DNA of 64,000 nucleotides from Thermosinus carboxydivorans Nor1 (GTDB taxonomy: Bacteria; Bacillota; Negativicutes; Sporomusales; Thermosinaceae), in NCBI RefSeq assembly GCF_000169155.1, contig NZ_AAWL01000003.1:62001-126000 (forward strand). Direction: 5' to 3'. Of the stretch, positions 26,159 through 36,632 are shown piece after piece. Both the position numbers and the translations under genes were made by a program. The first letter of the stretch is position 1; the number at the start of each line of letters is the position of its first letter. The notes under the pieces were generated by a model. It saw only the letters and a program-made list of their open reading frames with translations. It did no database searches and was not told the DNA's origin.

Positions 26159-26260
26159 AAAATGGCCGGATGGGAAAAATGGTGCACAGCTCTGCCGGCG
26201 GTTTTCCCGCAAGGTGTAAAGTATTTATACAATTTTTCCGTAATTAAGAGTTCAACCGGT

Positions 26261-26302
26261 CCCCTATACTGCTCGGCACAGGGCAGCATAGGGGCTTTTT
26301 TC
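26261..26302 (+). terminator. Terminator after the AtoC-like gene
   Basis: CCCCTATACTGC / GCAGCATAGGGG stem followed by a T run. Confidence 0.85.
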
Positions 26303-26339
26303 ATATTCTTAAAAATATACTTTTCAGGCCCACAGCGGG

Positions 26340-26359
26340 CGATAAGACAGGCTTTATCG
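26340..26359. promoter_or_regulatory. Candidate AtoC-like activator binding dyad
   Basis: CGATAA-N8-TTATCG lies about 50-70 bases upstream of the sigma-54 promoter at 26411. No equal copy was seen before the second transporter, which weakens the assignment. Confidence 0.4.
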
Positions 26360-26409
26360 GCGTTGCCGGATATCACGCCAAACAATCGGCGGACAATTTT
26401 TGTGAAAGT

Positions 26410-26425
26410 TGGCACGTTGCTTGCA
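26410..26425 (+). promoter_or_regulatory. Sigma-54 promoter of atoE copy 1 / nfnAB
   Basis: TGGCACGTTGCTTGCA matches the -24/-12 consensus with GG and GC separated by ten bases. It lies 56 bases before the transporter start. Confidence 0.9.
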
Positions 26426-26480
26426 TTAATAATAGTCAGGGGTGGCCAAGGTAAAACACCATAGAAAGGAGAGGATGGTT

Positions 26481-27851
26481 GTGGAACAACCGAAAAAGCA
26501 AAAAGGGATTATTGAAGCAATTACCAGTTTTGCCGAACGGTATGTCCCGGACTCTTATGTTATCCTGCTTATCCTCAGTTTGCTGACCTTCGTCCTGGCC
26601 CTTATCTTTACCCCGTCCAATCCCTATCAGGTCGTGCAGGCCTGGGGCAAGGGCTTCTGGATCTTGCTCGAGTTTTCCATGCAGATGGCGCTAATCATCG
26701 TCACCGGCTATGCCCTGGCGACAACGCCGCAGTGCAACCGGCTGCTTACCGCGCTGTGCAGCCAGCCCCGCACGGCTGAACAGGTCTACTTGTACGGCGT
26801 CATTCTTTCCGCTGTTTCGTATTATCTCAACTGGGGCTTCGGCCTGATTTTTGCCGCCCTCTTAACGCGGGAGCTGGCGCGGCAGGCCGAACTGCGCGGC
26901 ATCAAAGTCCACTACAAGCTGCTGGTAGCCGCCACCTATTCGACCTTCATGATCTGGCATGTCGGCCTGTCCGGTTCGGTGCCGCTCCTTGTCGCCACCC
27001 CGACCCACTTCATGGTCAAGGAAATGGGCGTTATCCCGGTCGGTGAAACGCTCTTTCGGCCCTACACCCTGTGGGTACTGCTGCTCGTAATGCTGGCGGC
27101 TATCTTTCTCTTCTGGAAAGTATTCCCGCCCAAGGATGAAAGCATGATCGCCACCATGCGTCAACTGCGGCCCGACCTGCTTGAGCAGAGCCTGGTGGTC
27201 AAAGACGACAAAGCGGTCATATCCACGCCCAGCGAACGGCTGACGTACACGCCGATTTTGTCCTACTTCATCGGCATCATGTTCATTGTTTATCTGTATT
27301 ACCACTTCTTTGAGGCCAAGAAATCGCTGGACATCAACTTGGTTAACTTCATCTTCCTCATGCTCATCATCTTTCTCCACCGTACTCCGGCCAACCTGAT
27401 GAAGGCCGTCAAGGCGGCCACCCCGGCCTGCTGGGGCGTGCTATTACAATTCCCCTTCTACGCCGGCATTTTCGGCATGATGAAATTCACCGGGCTGGTC
27501 GAGGTTTTTGCCCAATGGATTATCAGCTTCACCACTCCGACCACCTTCCCGGCCTTTGTCGCCATTTTGTCCAACGTCATCGGCTACTTTATCCCGTCCG
27601 GCGGCGGCAAATGGGCGGTTGAAGCGCCGTACATCATCCAGGCCGGGGCGGCGCTTGGCGTGCCGCACGCCAAGACGGTCATTGCCTATTCCTACGGCAA
27701 CGACTGGGTGAACCTCATCCAGCCCTTCTGGGCCCTGCCGTTTATGTCGGTAGTGGGCCTCGAGTTTCGCGATTTTGTCGGCTACACCTTTATTACCTGG
27801 ATTGTCGTCGGCATTATCATGCTACTCGGCTTGACCTATATCCCGTTCTAA
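26481..27851 (+). CDS. atoE: Short-chain fatty acid transporter, AtoE family, copy 1
   Basis: 456-residue membrane protein of the AtoE short-chain fatty acid transporter family, about 11-12 helices, with conserved PDSYVILLILSLLTFVLAL, NWGFGLIFAALL and PSGGGKWAVEAP. It should import butyrate-type acids. The GTG at 26481 is chosen because AAAGGAG lies nine bases upstream and the product then aligns with copy 2. The protein differs from copy 2 at only about four internal positions besides the first residues. It is driven by a sigma-54 promoter, with nfnA and nfnB downstream. Confidence 0.9.
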   Translation: MEQPKKQKGIIEAITSFAERYVPDSYVILLILSLLTFVLALIFTPSNPYQVVQAWGKGFWILLEFSMQMALIIVTGYALATTPQCNRLLTALCSQPRTAEQVYLYGVILSAVSYYLNWGFGLIFAALLTRELARQAELRGIKVHYKLLVAATYSTFMIWHVGLSGSVPLLVATPTHFMVKEMGVIPVGETLFRPYTLWVLLLVMLAAIFLFWKVFPPKDESMIATMRQLRPDLLEQSLVVKDDKAVISTPSERLTYTPILSYFIGIMFIVYLYYHFFEAKKSLDINLVNFIFLMLIIFLHRTPANLMKAVKAATPACWGVLLQFPFYAGIFGMMKFTGLVEVFAQWIISFTTPTTFPAFVAILSNVIGYFIPSGGGKWAVEAPYIIQAGAALGVPHAKTVIAYSYGNDWVNLIQPFWALPFMSVVGLEFRDFVGYTFITWIVVGIIMLLGLTYIPF

Positions 27852-27926
27852 ACCCTGCAAAATACGCTTTACCTTGGCCGCTTCCAAAAACTTGCCAGTT
27901 TTATCGGGAGAAATGAGGGGATTATC

Positions 27927-30139
<2,213 letters not shown>

Positions 30140-30302
30140 GTGTGCAAAAAGTAGTCAGTTGCGCAGAAAAATGCACTCTTGAAGCAGGGTAGAGTTCAGG
30201 AAATGAGAAAAAATTATACAATTCGCACAATTACAACACAAGGTTAGTTTTTATGTAAATATAACAGGCTGATTTGGCCATAGGTTTTCCTTTTGTGAAA
30301 GC

Positions 30303-30318
30303 TGGCACGGAATTTGCT
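30303..30318 (+). promoter_or_regulatory. Sigma-54 promoter of atoE copy 2
   Basis: TGGCACGGAATTTGCT matches the -24/-12 consensus with exact ten-base spacing, 50 bases before the second transporter start. Confidence 0.9.
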
Positions 30319-30368
30319 TATACAAAAAACGGGCAACCAGCCACAAAAAAAACAAAAGGAGGAAAAGT

Positions 30369-31742
30369 ATGTCCGATCAGCCAAAAAAGAACAAAGGGAT
30401 TATTGAAGCAATTACCAGTTTTGCCGAACGGTATGTCCCGGACTCTTATGTTATCCTGCTTATCCTCAGTTTGCTGACCTTCGTCCTGGCCCTTATCTTT
30501 ACCCCGTCTAATCCCTATCAGGTCGTGCAGGCCTGGGGCAAGGGCTTCTGGATCTTGCTCGAGTTTTCCATGCAGATGGCGCTAATCATCGTCACCGGCT
30601 ATGCCCTGGCGACAACGCCGCAGTGCAACCGGCTGCTTACCGCGCTGTGCAGCCAGCCCCGCACGGCTGAACAGGTCTACTTGTACGGTGTCATTCTTTC
30701 CGCTGTTTCGTATTATCTCAACTGGGGCTTCGGCCTGATTTTCGCCGCCCTGTTAACGCGGGAGCTGGCGCGGCAGGCCGAACTGCGCGGCATCAAAGTC
30801 CACTACAAGCTGCTGGTAGCTGCTACCTATTCGACCTTCATGATCTGGCATGTCGGCCTATCCGGTTCGGTGCCGCTCCTTGTCGCCACCCCGACCCACT
30901 TCATGGTCAAGGAAATGGGCGTTATCCCGGTCGGTGAAACGCTCTTTCGGCCCTACACCCTGTGGGTGCTGCTCCTCGTGATGCTGGCAATTATGTTCAT
31001 GTTCTGGAAAGTATTTCCGCCCAAGGACGAAAGCATGATTGCCACCATGCGCCAACTGCGGCCCGACCTGCTTGAACAGAGCCTGGTGGTCAAAGACGAC
31101 AAAGCGGTCATTTCTACGCCCAGCGAGCGGCTGACGTACACGCCGATTTTGTCCTACTTCATCGGCATCATGTTCATTGTTTATCTGTATTACCACTTCT
31201 TTGAGGCCAAGAAATCGCTGGACATCAACTTGGTTAACTTCATCTTCCTCATGCTCATCATCTTTCTCCACCGTACTCCGGCCAACCTGATGAAGGCCGT
31301 CAAGGCGGCCACCCCGGCCTGCTGGGGCGTGCTATTACAATTCCCCTTCTACGCCGGCATTTTCGGCATGATGAAATTCACCGGGCTGGTCGAGGTTTTT
31401 GCCCAATGGATTATCAGCTTCACCACTCCGACCACCTTCCCGGCCTTTGTCGCCATTTTGTCCAACGTCATCGGCTACTTTATCCCGTCCGGCGGCGGCA
31501 AATGGGCGGTTGAAGCGCCGTACATCATCCAGGCCGGGGCGGCGCTTGGCGTGCCGCACGCCAAGACGGTCATTGCCTATTCCTACGGCAACGACTGGGT
31601 GAACCTCATCCAGCCCTTCTGGGCCCTGCCGTTTATGTCGGTAGTGGGCCTCGAGTTTCGCGATTTTGTCGGCTACACCTTTATCACCTGGATTGTCGTC
31701 GGCATTATCATGTTGCTGGGACTGACCTTCATACCGTTCTAA
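30369..31742 (+). CDS. atoE: Short-chain fatty acid transporter, AtoE family, copy 2
   Basis: 457-residue near-duplicate of the first AtoE-like transporter. The two genes align without gaps at an offset of 3891 bases and are identical over 557 consecutive bases (31128-31684). Internal protein changes are confined to AIMFMF versus AAIFLF near residue 210 and TFIPF versus TYIPF at the end. The promoter and first codons differ. It has AAAGGAGG upstream and is followed after 24 bases by a hydroxyacyl-CoA dehydrogenase gene, so the two are probably co-transcribed. Confidence 0.9.
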   Translation: MSDQPKKNKGIIEAITSFAERYVPDSYVILLILSLLTFVLALIFTPSNPYQVVQAWGKGFWILLEFSMQMALIIVTGYALATTPQCNRLLTALCSQPRTAEQVYLYGVILSAVSYYLNWGFGLIFAALLTRELARQAELRGIKVHYKLLVAATYSTFMIWHVGLSGSVPLLVATPTHFMVKEMGVIPVGETLFRPYTLWVLLLVMLAIMFMFWKVFPPKDESMIATMRQLRPDLLEQSLVVKDDKAVISTPSERLTYTPILSYFIGIMFIVYLYYHFFEAKKSLDINLVNFIFLMLIIFLHRTPANLMKAVKAATPACWGVLLQFPFYAGIFGMMKFTGLVEVFAQWIISFTTPTTFPAFVAILSNVIGYFIPSGGGKWAVEAPYIIQAGAALGVPHAKTVIAYSYGNDWVNLIQPFWALPFMSVVGLEFRDFVGYTFITWIVVGIIMLLGLTFIPF

Positions 31743-31766
31743 ACTTTAATTCTGGGAGGGTAATTT

Positions 31767-32723
31767 ATGCAACTGGCAGACATCAAGAATATCTGCAACC
31801 TCGGCACCGGCACGATGGGGTTCGGTACGGCCCTCGCCTTTGCCATGGCCGGCTATAATGTGCGGATGTTCGGCCGCTCGGCGGCGAGCATTGAGCGCGG
31901 CTTCAGCAGTATCAAAGCGGCGCTGGCCACCTACCGCGAACACGGGCTGGTCGAAGAAGCCGACATTCCCGTTATCCTTAATCGTATTAAAGGCGTTACC
32001 ACTTTGGAAGAAGCGGCGGAAGGCGCCGACTTTGTCATCGAGTCCATCGCCGAGAACCTGGAAACCAAGCGGGAAGTATTTGCCAAAATGGACAAACTGT
32101 GCGCCCCGCACACCATCTTTGCCACCAATACTTCCGGTCTCAGCCCGACGGCGATCGCCGAAGCGATTGAACGCAAGGACAAATTCGTGGTAGCCCACTT
32201 CTGGAACCCGCCGCATCTGGTGCCGCTGGTCGAGGTTGTTCCCGGCAAGCACACCGCCCAAGAAACGGTGGACCTTACCTGGAAGCTAATGGAGAAAATC
32301 GGCAAGAAGCCGGTAGCCCTTAATCGGGAAGCCCTGGGCTTTATCGGTAACCGCCTGCAGCTCGCCCTGCTGCGCGAAGCGCTGTACATTGTCGAGAGCG
32401 GCATTGCCTCCAAAGAAGCGGTCGACACGACCATGAAGTACAGCCTTGGCCGCCGGCTGGCCACGACCGGTCCGCTGGAAAGCGCTGACCTGGGCGGGCT
32501 GGATATTTTCTACAATATCTCCAGCTATCTATTGGCCGATCTCTGCAACAGCACGGAAATATCGCCGCTGCTTAAAGAAGCGGTGGAAAAAGGCACCCTC
32601 GGCGCCAAGACCGGCACCGGCCTATATGACTGGACGCCGGAGGCGCTCGCGAAAGTCAAGAAGACACGGGAAAACGTGCTTATCGAATGGCTGCGCAAAG
32701 ACAAAGAAGGACAGGTATTCTAA
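31767..32723 (+). CDS. 3-hydroxyacyl-CoA dehydrogenase family protein
   Basis: 318-residue NAD-dependent dehydrogenase. N-terminal Rossmann fold with GTGTMGFGTALAFAMAG, the catalytic His block VVAHFWNPPHLVPLVEVVPG, and the C-terminal dimerisation domain (GFIGNRLQLALLREAL). This is the 3-hydroxybutyryl-CoA dehydrogenase / lambda-crystallin family. With the AtoE-like gene just upstream, oxidation or reduction of a C4-type hydroxyacyl-CoA is a reasonable guess. No other beta-oxidation gene is present here. Confidence 0.85.
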   Translation: MQLADIKNICNLGTGTMGFGTALAFAMAGYNVRMFGRSAASIERGFSSIKAALATYREHGLVEEADIPVILNRIKGVTTLEEAAEGADFVIESIAENLETKREVFAKMDKLCAPHTIFATNTSGLSPTAIAEAIERKDKFVVAHFWNPPHLVPLVEVVPGKHTAQETVDLTWKLMEKIGKKPVALNREALGFIGNRLQLALLREALYIVESGIASKEAVDTTMKYSLGRRLATTGPLESADLGGLDIFYNISSYLLADLCNSTEISPLLKEAVEKGTLGAKTGTGLYDWTPEALAKVKKTRENVLIEWLRKDKEGQVF

Positions 32724-32732
32724 AAATAGGCA

Positions 32733-32766
32733 CAGGCCGCGGATTTACCGCGGCCTGATGTTTTCG
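32733..32766 (+). terminator. Terminator-like hairpin after the dehydrogenase gene
   Basis: Perfect CAGGCCGCGG / CCGCGGCCTG stem with a weak T stretch (TGTTTTC). Confidence 0.65.
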
Positions 32767-32778
32767 GGCGGCAAAAGA

Positions 32779-32826
32779 AACCACGGAGGGCAGGAGAGAT
32801 AGTTGCCCTCCGCGTTTTCTGTGGTT
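32779..32826. repeat. Short relative of the dispersed intergenic repeat
   Basis: AACCACGGAGGGCA and TGCCCTCCGCGTTTTCTGTGGTT form a hairpin and share the CCACGGAG and CCCTCCGCG motifs of the longer copies at 23049 and 35843. Confidence 0.6.
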
Positions 32827-32944
32827 CAAAAATGACCCGCAATATTTTCACAATAACTATTCCCGTGACAACGTACGGCGCTTAATTGAAAAAATTTTTT
32901 GTAATTATCTCTCTGCTGGCAGGAAAATGCAAGTCGGCAGGGAA

Positions 32945-32981
32945 TATAATTTTTACATATAAACCGGTTTCCTAAACCGGT
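32945..32981 (+). promoter_or_regulatory. Promoter -10 and double operator of the KDG cassette
   Basis: A consensus TATAAT at 32945-32950 without a clear -35 is followed at the expected start of transcription by AAACCGGTTT (32961-32970) and AAACCGGT (32974-32981). CG-centred palindromes of this form are typical LacI-family operators. The LacI-type gene at the end of the cassette is the likely repressor. Confidence 0.6.
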
Positions 32982-33008
32982 ATACTAAAAAACGGAGGGT
33001 GGATACAT

Positions 33009-33659
33009 ATGATCCCGAAACTTGCCGTATTGCAAAAAATTGTGGACGCCGGCTTAGTGGCCGTTGTCCGAGCGGAAAACGCCGACCAGGCGCGCAAAAT
33101 CGCCGATGCCTGCATCAAAGGCGGCGTGGCCGCGATTGAGATTACTTTTACCGTCCCGGGGGCGGTCGATGTCATCAAGGAATTGGCCAATACTTATAAG
33201 TCGGGTGAAATCATTATCGGCGCCGGCACCGTCCTCGATCCGGAGACGGCCCGCGCGGCGATTCTGGCTGGGGCGCAGTATGTCGTCAGCCCGTCCCTCA
33301 ACGTAGAGACCGTAAAGCTGTGCAACCGCTACCAAGTGCCGATTATGGCCGGCGCCATGACGATTAAGGAAATCGTGGAAGCTATGGAAGCCGGCTCGGA
33401 TATTATCAAGATCTTCCCTGGCGAGTCGATGGGGCCGACCTTTGTTAAAGCGGTCAAGGGCCCGCTGCCCCAGGCGCCCATGATGCCGACCGGCGGCGTC
33501 AGCCTCGATAATGTGGCCGAATGGATTAAGGCCGGCTGCGTGGCCGTTGGTGTAGGCGGCAACCTTACGGCCGGCGCCAAGAAGGGCGACTATGAGTCCA
33601 TCACGGCCATTGCCCAGCAGTTCATTGCCAAAATCCGCGAAGCCCGCGGGCAAAAATAA
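33009..33659 (+). CDS. eda: KDPG/KHG aldolase
   Basis: 216-residue class I aldolase that cleaves 2-keto-3-deoxy-6-phosphogluconate to pyruvate and glyceraldehyde-3-phosphate. Signatures are EITFTVPGAVDVI, IGAGTVLDPETARAAI and the Schiff-base Lys in DIIKIFPGE, with MMPTGGVSLDNV near the phosphate site. It is the first gene of a cassette with a KDG kinase and a LacI regulator, which together convert ketodeoxygluconate to central metabolites. Confidence 0.93.
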   Translation: MIPKLAVLQKIVDAGLVAVVRAENADQARKIADACIKGGVAAIEITFTVPGAVDVIKELANTYKSGEIIIGAGTVLDPETARAAILAGAQYVVSPSLNVETVKLCNRYQVPIMAGAMTIKEIVEAMEAGSDIIKIFPGESMGPTFVKAVKGPLPQAPMMPTGGVSLDNVAEWIKAGCVAVGVGGNLTAGAKKGDYESITAIAQQFIAKIREARGQK

Positions 33660-33694
33660 GGCAAACGCAATGCAAAAGCGAAAGGAGTATTGCA

Positions 33695-34717
33695 ATGGCA
33701 AAAGTAGTATGTTTCGGCGAAATTATGTTAAGGCTGTCCCCTCCCGGCTATCTCCGGTTTGAGCAGGCCACCAGCTTTGACGTTGTGTATGGCGGCGGCG
33801 AAGCCAATGTTTGCGTTTCGCTGGCCAATTACGGCGAAGAGGCCGTTTTTGTTACCAAAGTGCCTGACAACCCCATTGGTCAGGCGGCCATCAACGAAAT
33901 GCGCCGCTATGGCGTTGATACCCGCTACATGATCAAAGGCGGCAAGCGCTTGGGCATCTACTTTTGCGAAAAGGGCGCTTCCCAGCGGGCTTCCAAGGTG
34001 GTTTACGACCGGGCCGGTTCGGCCATTTCCCAAGCTAAGCGGGAAGACTTTGACTGGACCAAAATTTTTGAAGGCGCTGACTGGTTCCATTTTACCGGTA
34101 TTACCCCTGCGCTGGGCGACAACGTGGCCGAATGCGTGCTGGACGCGGTAAAGGCGGCCAAGGAAGCCGGCCTGACGGTAAGCTGCGACCTCAACTTCCG
34201 GAAAAACCTCTGGACAAGCGAAAAAGCCGGCCAGGTCATGGCGCAGTATATGCCGTATGTCGACGTTTGCATTGCCAACGAAGAGGATGCCGAGAAAGTG
34301 TTTGGCATTAAAGCGGCCGATACCGACATCATCGGCGGCAAACTCAGCCATGAGGGTTACAAGGATGTGGCCAAACAGCTCGCGGAGCGGTTTGGCTTCA
34401 AGGCCGTGGCCATCACCCTGCGCGGTAGCATTTCCGCTTCGGACAACAACTGGGCGGCCATGCTGTATAAAGACGGCGAATTCTACTTCTCCCGCAATTA
34501 CGCCATCCACATTGTGGACCGCGTCGGCGGTGGCGACTCTTTCGGCGGCGGCTTGATTTACGCCCTGCTCAACGGCTATTCCAACCAAGATGCCCTCGAG
34601 TTTGCCGTAGCCGCATCCTGCCTCAAGCACACCATTGAGGGTGACCACAACCATGTAACCTTGAGCGAAGTTAAGGCGCTCATGGCCGGCGACGGTTCGG
34701 GCCGCGTACAGCGGTAA
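33695..34717 (+). CDS. kdgK: 2-keto-3-deoxygluconate kinase, PfkB family
   Basis: 340-residue ribokinase/PfkB sugar kinase (VCFGEIMLRLSPPG at the N-terminus, GGGEANVCVSLANYG substrate block, VGGGDSFGGGLIYALL with the catalytic Asp). Placement 35 bases after the KDPG aldolase identifies ketodeoxygluconate as the likely substrate, giving KDPG for the aldolase. AAAGGAG precedes the ATG. Confidence 0.88.
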   Translation: MAKVVCFGEIMLRLSPPGYLRFEQATSFDVVYGGGEANVCVSLANYGEEAVFVTKVPDNPIGQAAINEMRRYGVDTRYMIKGGKRLGIYFCEKGASQRASKVVYDRAGSAISQAKREDFDWTKIFEGADWFHFTGITPALGDNVAECVLDAVKAAKEAGLTVSCDLNFRKNLWTSEKAGQVMAQYMPYVDVCIANEEDAEKVFGIKAADTDIIGGKLSHEGYKDVAKQLAERFGFKAVAITLRGSISASDNNWAAMLYKDGEFYFSRNYAIHIVDRVGGGDSFGGGLIYALLNGYSNQDALEFAVAASCLKHTIEGDHNHVTLSEVKALMAGDGSGRVQR

Positions 34718-34733
34718 GGGACCGAAGCAACTT

Positions 34734-35759
34734 ATGCCGATCACCATTCGGGACGTTGCCCAGCAGGCGGGCGTATCCAAAAGCACTATTTCCCGTTATC
34801 TCAATGGGCGCTACGAGTGCATGAGCCTTGAGACGCGGGAGCGCATCGCCCGGGTCATCGCTGAACTTGACTACCGCCCCAACGCCGTGGCCCGCAGTCT
34901 GAAGCAGAAACGGACCCATACCGTGGGGGCCATTGTCGCCAATATTCTTAACCCTTTTTCCACCAGTATTATCCGCGGGGTGGAGGACCACTGCAAAAAG
35001 CACGGGTTCAACCTGATTTTGTGTAACGCCGACGACGACCCGGTCAAAGAGCGCGAATACATCGAAATGCTGACCGCCAAACAGATTGACGGCCTGATTA
35101 TCAATACTACCGGCGGCAACAATCCCCTGGTCAAAGAGGTAAATGCCAGCGTTCCCGTCGTCCTCATTGACCGAAAAGCACCGGAAATGGGCCTTGATAC
35201 CGTTACCGTGGACAGCGACCTGGGAGCGCGGTTGGCGATTGGCCATCTGGTCGGCCTTGGTCACCGCCGCATTGCGATGTTTACTTTGCCCTGCGACCAG
35301 GTAAGTCCCCGGCTGGAACGGGTACGCGGCTATCAAGCCGCCCTGGCCGAATATAACATTCCTTTCCGGCCGGAGCTGCTCGTTGAGACCGATACGCAGC
35401 TGGAAACAGTTATCGCCAAGGTGCGGGAGCTGCTGACAAGAGCGCCGGGTGAGCGGCCCACGGCGATCTTCGGTGCCAATAACCTCATGACTATGGCCAT
35501 TGTTAAAGCCCTTAAACGCCTGGGGGTAGCCATTCCCCGCGATATGGCGGTCATCGGCTTTGACGACTGGGAATGGGCCGAGCTTATTGATCCGCCGATC
35601 ACCGTTGTTGCCCAGCCGGTCTACGATATGGGGGTTAAAGCGGCGGCCGTGTTGATCAAACGGATTAAGGCCGGCAAGCCGCCGAAAAAACCGGCCACGG
35701 TAGTATTTGCCCCGCAGCTGGTCGTCCGTGCGTCCTGCGGCGAACTCCTAAACGCATAA
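34734..35759 (+). CDS. LacI-family regulator of the KDG cassette
   Basis: 341-residue LacI/GalR repressor: N-terminal HTH (TIRDVAQQAGVSKSTISRYLNG) and a periplasmic-binding-protein-like effector domain ending VVRASCGELL. It is 16 bases after kdgK and followed by a terminator, so it is co-transcribed with the genes it probably represses. The effector is probably KDG or KDPG (inference from KdgR-like logic). Confidence 0.9.
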   Translation: MPITIRDVAQQAGVSKSTISRYLNGRYECMSLETRERIARVIAELDYRPNAVARSLKQKRTHTVGAIVANILNPFSTSIIRGVEDHCKKHGFNLILCNADDDPVKEREYIEMLTAKQIDGLIINTTGGNNPLVKEVNASVPVVLIDRKAPEMGLDTVTVDSDLGARLAIGHLVGLGHRRIAMFTLPCDQVSPRLERVRGYQAALAEYNIPFRPELLVETDTQLETVIAKVRELLTRAPGERPTAIFGANNLMTMAIVKALKRLGVAIPRDMAVIGFDDWEWAELIDPPITVVAQPVYDMGVKAAAVLIKRIKAGKPPKKPATVVFAPQLVVRASCGELLNA

Positions 35760-35774
35760 CCGGATAATAAGAAG

Positions 35775-35812
35775 TAAGAGGTCAACCTTTGTGGGTTGAC
35801 CTCTTAAAATTT
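35775..35812 (+). terminator. Terminator of the KDG cassette
   Basis: AAGAGGTCAACC / GGTTGACCTCTT hairpin followed by AAAATTTATT just past the LacI-type stop. Confidence 0.78.
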
Positions 35813-35842
35813 ATTGGTGCGCGCTTTACCCTGCAAAGCGCT

Positions 35843-35992
35843 AAACCGCTAAGGCCGCAAAGAACGCAAAGGGCTACGCGTGCGACGGTTGTCGCTTGAA
35901 GTTATATTTATAGAACCGCGGAGGACACGGAGGGGATATTTTTTAAACTTTAGCGCGATAAATATCGCGCGCTCTGCGTTCTCCGTGGTTAA
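35843..35992 (-). repeat. Dispersed intergenic repeat, copy 2 (inverted)
   Basis: About 150 bases whose reverse complement matches copy 1 at 23049-23192 motif by motif, including the CGCGAT...ATCGCG hairpin and the CCCTTTGCGT block. It fills the gap between the KDG terminator and the flavin reductase stop. Confidence 0.8.
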
Positions 35993-36008
35993 TGTTTAGT
36001 ATTATATT

Positions 36009-36509
36009 TTACTCTTCGCGGTAGCAGGCGACGATTTCGCCAAAGTACAGAGTATGGAAGTCGCCGCTGGCGTAGCATTTGGCCTTGTAGGCCGGGTCAA
36101 GGGCGGCGGGGTCCAGTGGGTGCTTGTAGACAATTTTGCACTCGTAGTGAAGACCACAGCCGGCAATGATCGGGGTAGCGACTTTTTGACCGGGGAGCAG
36201 GGTGAGGCCGGCCGCGGCGAACTTGTCTAGATCCCGGCCGGACTTAGTGCCGCACAGGGCCAGGGCCTGCTGCATGTCCTGCAGGGGGATGCTGACTGTA
36301 AACTCGCCGCTCTGTTCGATTAATTGGTAGGTATAGCGGGAGGGACGGACCATGACGGTAAATACCGGCTTGCCCCACATAAAGCCGATGTTGCCCCAGG
36401 CAATGGTCATGGTGTTGGTTTTGCCGCCGTGGGCGGTGGTCAGAAAGGCGCCCTTGCTGAGGATTTCAATGGCTTTAGTTGCATATTCGGTATAGGGAAC
36501 TTCGCGCAT
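36009..36509 (-). CDS. Flavin reductase family protein
   Basis: 166-residue flavin reductase-like FMN-binding split-barrel protein (TTAHGGKTNTMTIAWGNIGFMWGKPVFTVMV is the core region, continuing RPSRYTYQLIEQSGEFTVSIP). Such proteins reduce flavins or act as small flavoprotein electron carriers in anaerobes. Single gene with AGGAGG upstream. A more distant paralogue is at 62042-62605. Confidence 0.86.
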   Translation of the reverse strand: MREVPYTEYATKAIEILSKGAFLTTAHGGKTNTMTIAWGNIGFMWGKPVFTVMVRPSRYTYQLIEQSGEFTVSIPLQDMQQALALCGTKSGRDLDKFAAAGLTLLPGQKVATPIIAGCGLHYECKIVYKHPLDPAALDPAYKAKCYASGDFHTLYFGEIVACYREE

Positions 36510-36595
36510 AGCATCAACCTCCTAAAAATTATTTTACCATGATATTCTAAAATTATGTCTGATTTCCTTGTTTTTATATAAATCGTCGAAGGAAA

Positions 36596-36628
36596 AACCC
36601 TCACTCAGGCAGCCTGAATGAGGGTTCT
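36596..36628 (-). terminator. Terminator of the M20 hydrolase transcript
   Basis: On the minus strand AACCCTCATTCAGGC / GCCTGAGTGAGGGTT is followed by TTTTCC, just past the M20 stop. Confidence 0.8.
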
Positions 36629-36632
36629 AAAT

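Noticed and set aside
32917-32931. TGGCAGGAAAATGCA as a third sigma-54 promoter before the KDG cassette
   Set aside because: Only nine bases separate GG and GC, and a TATAAT box with operators lies closer to the gene.
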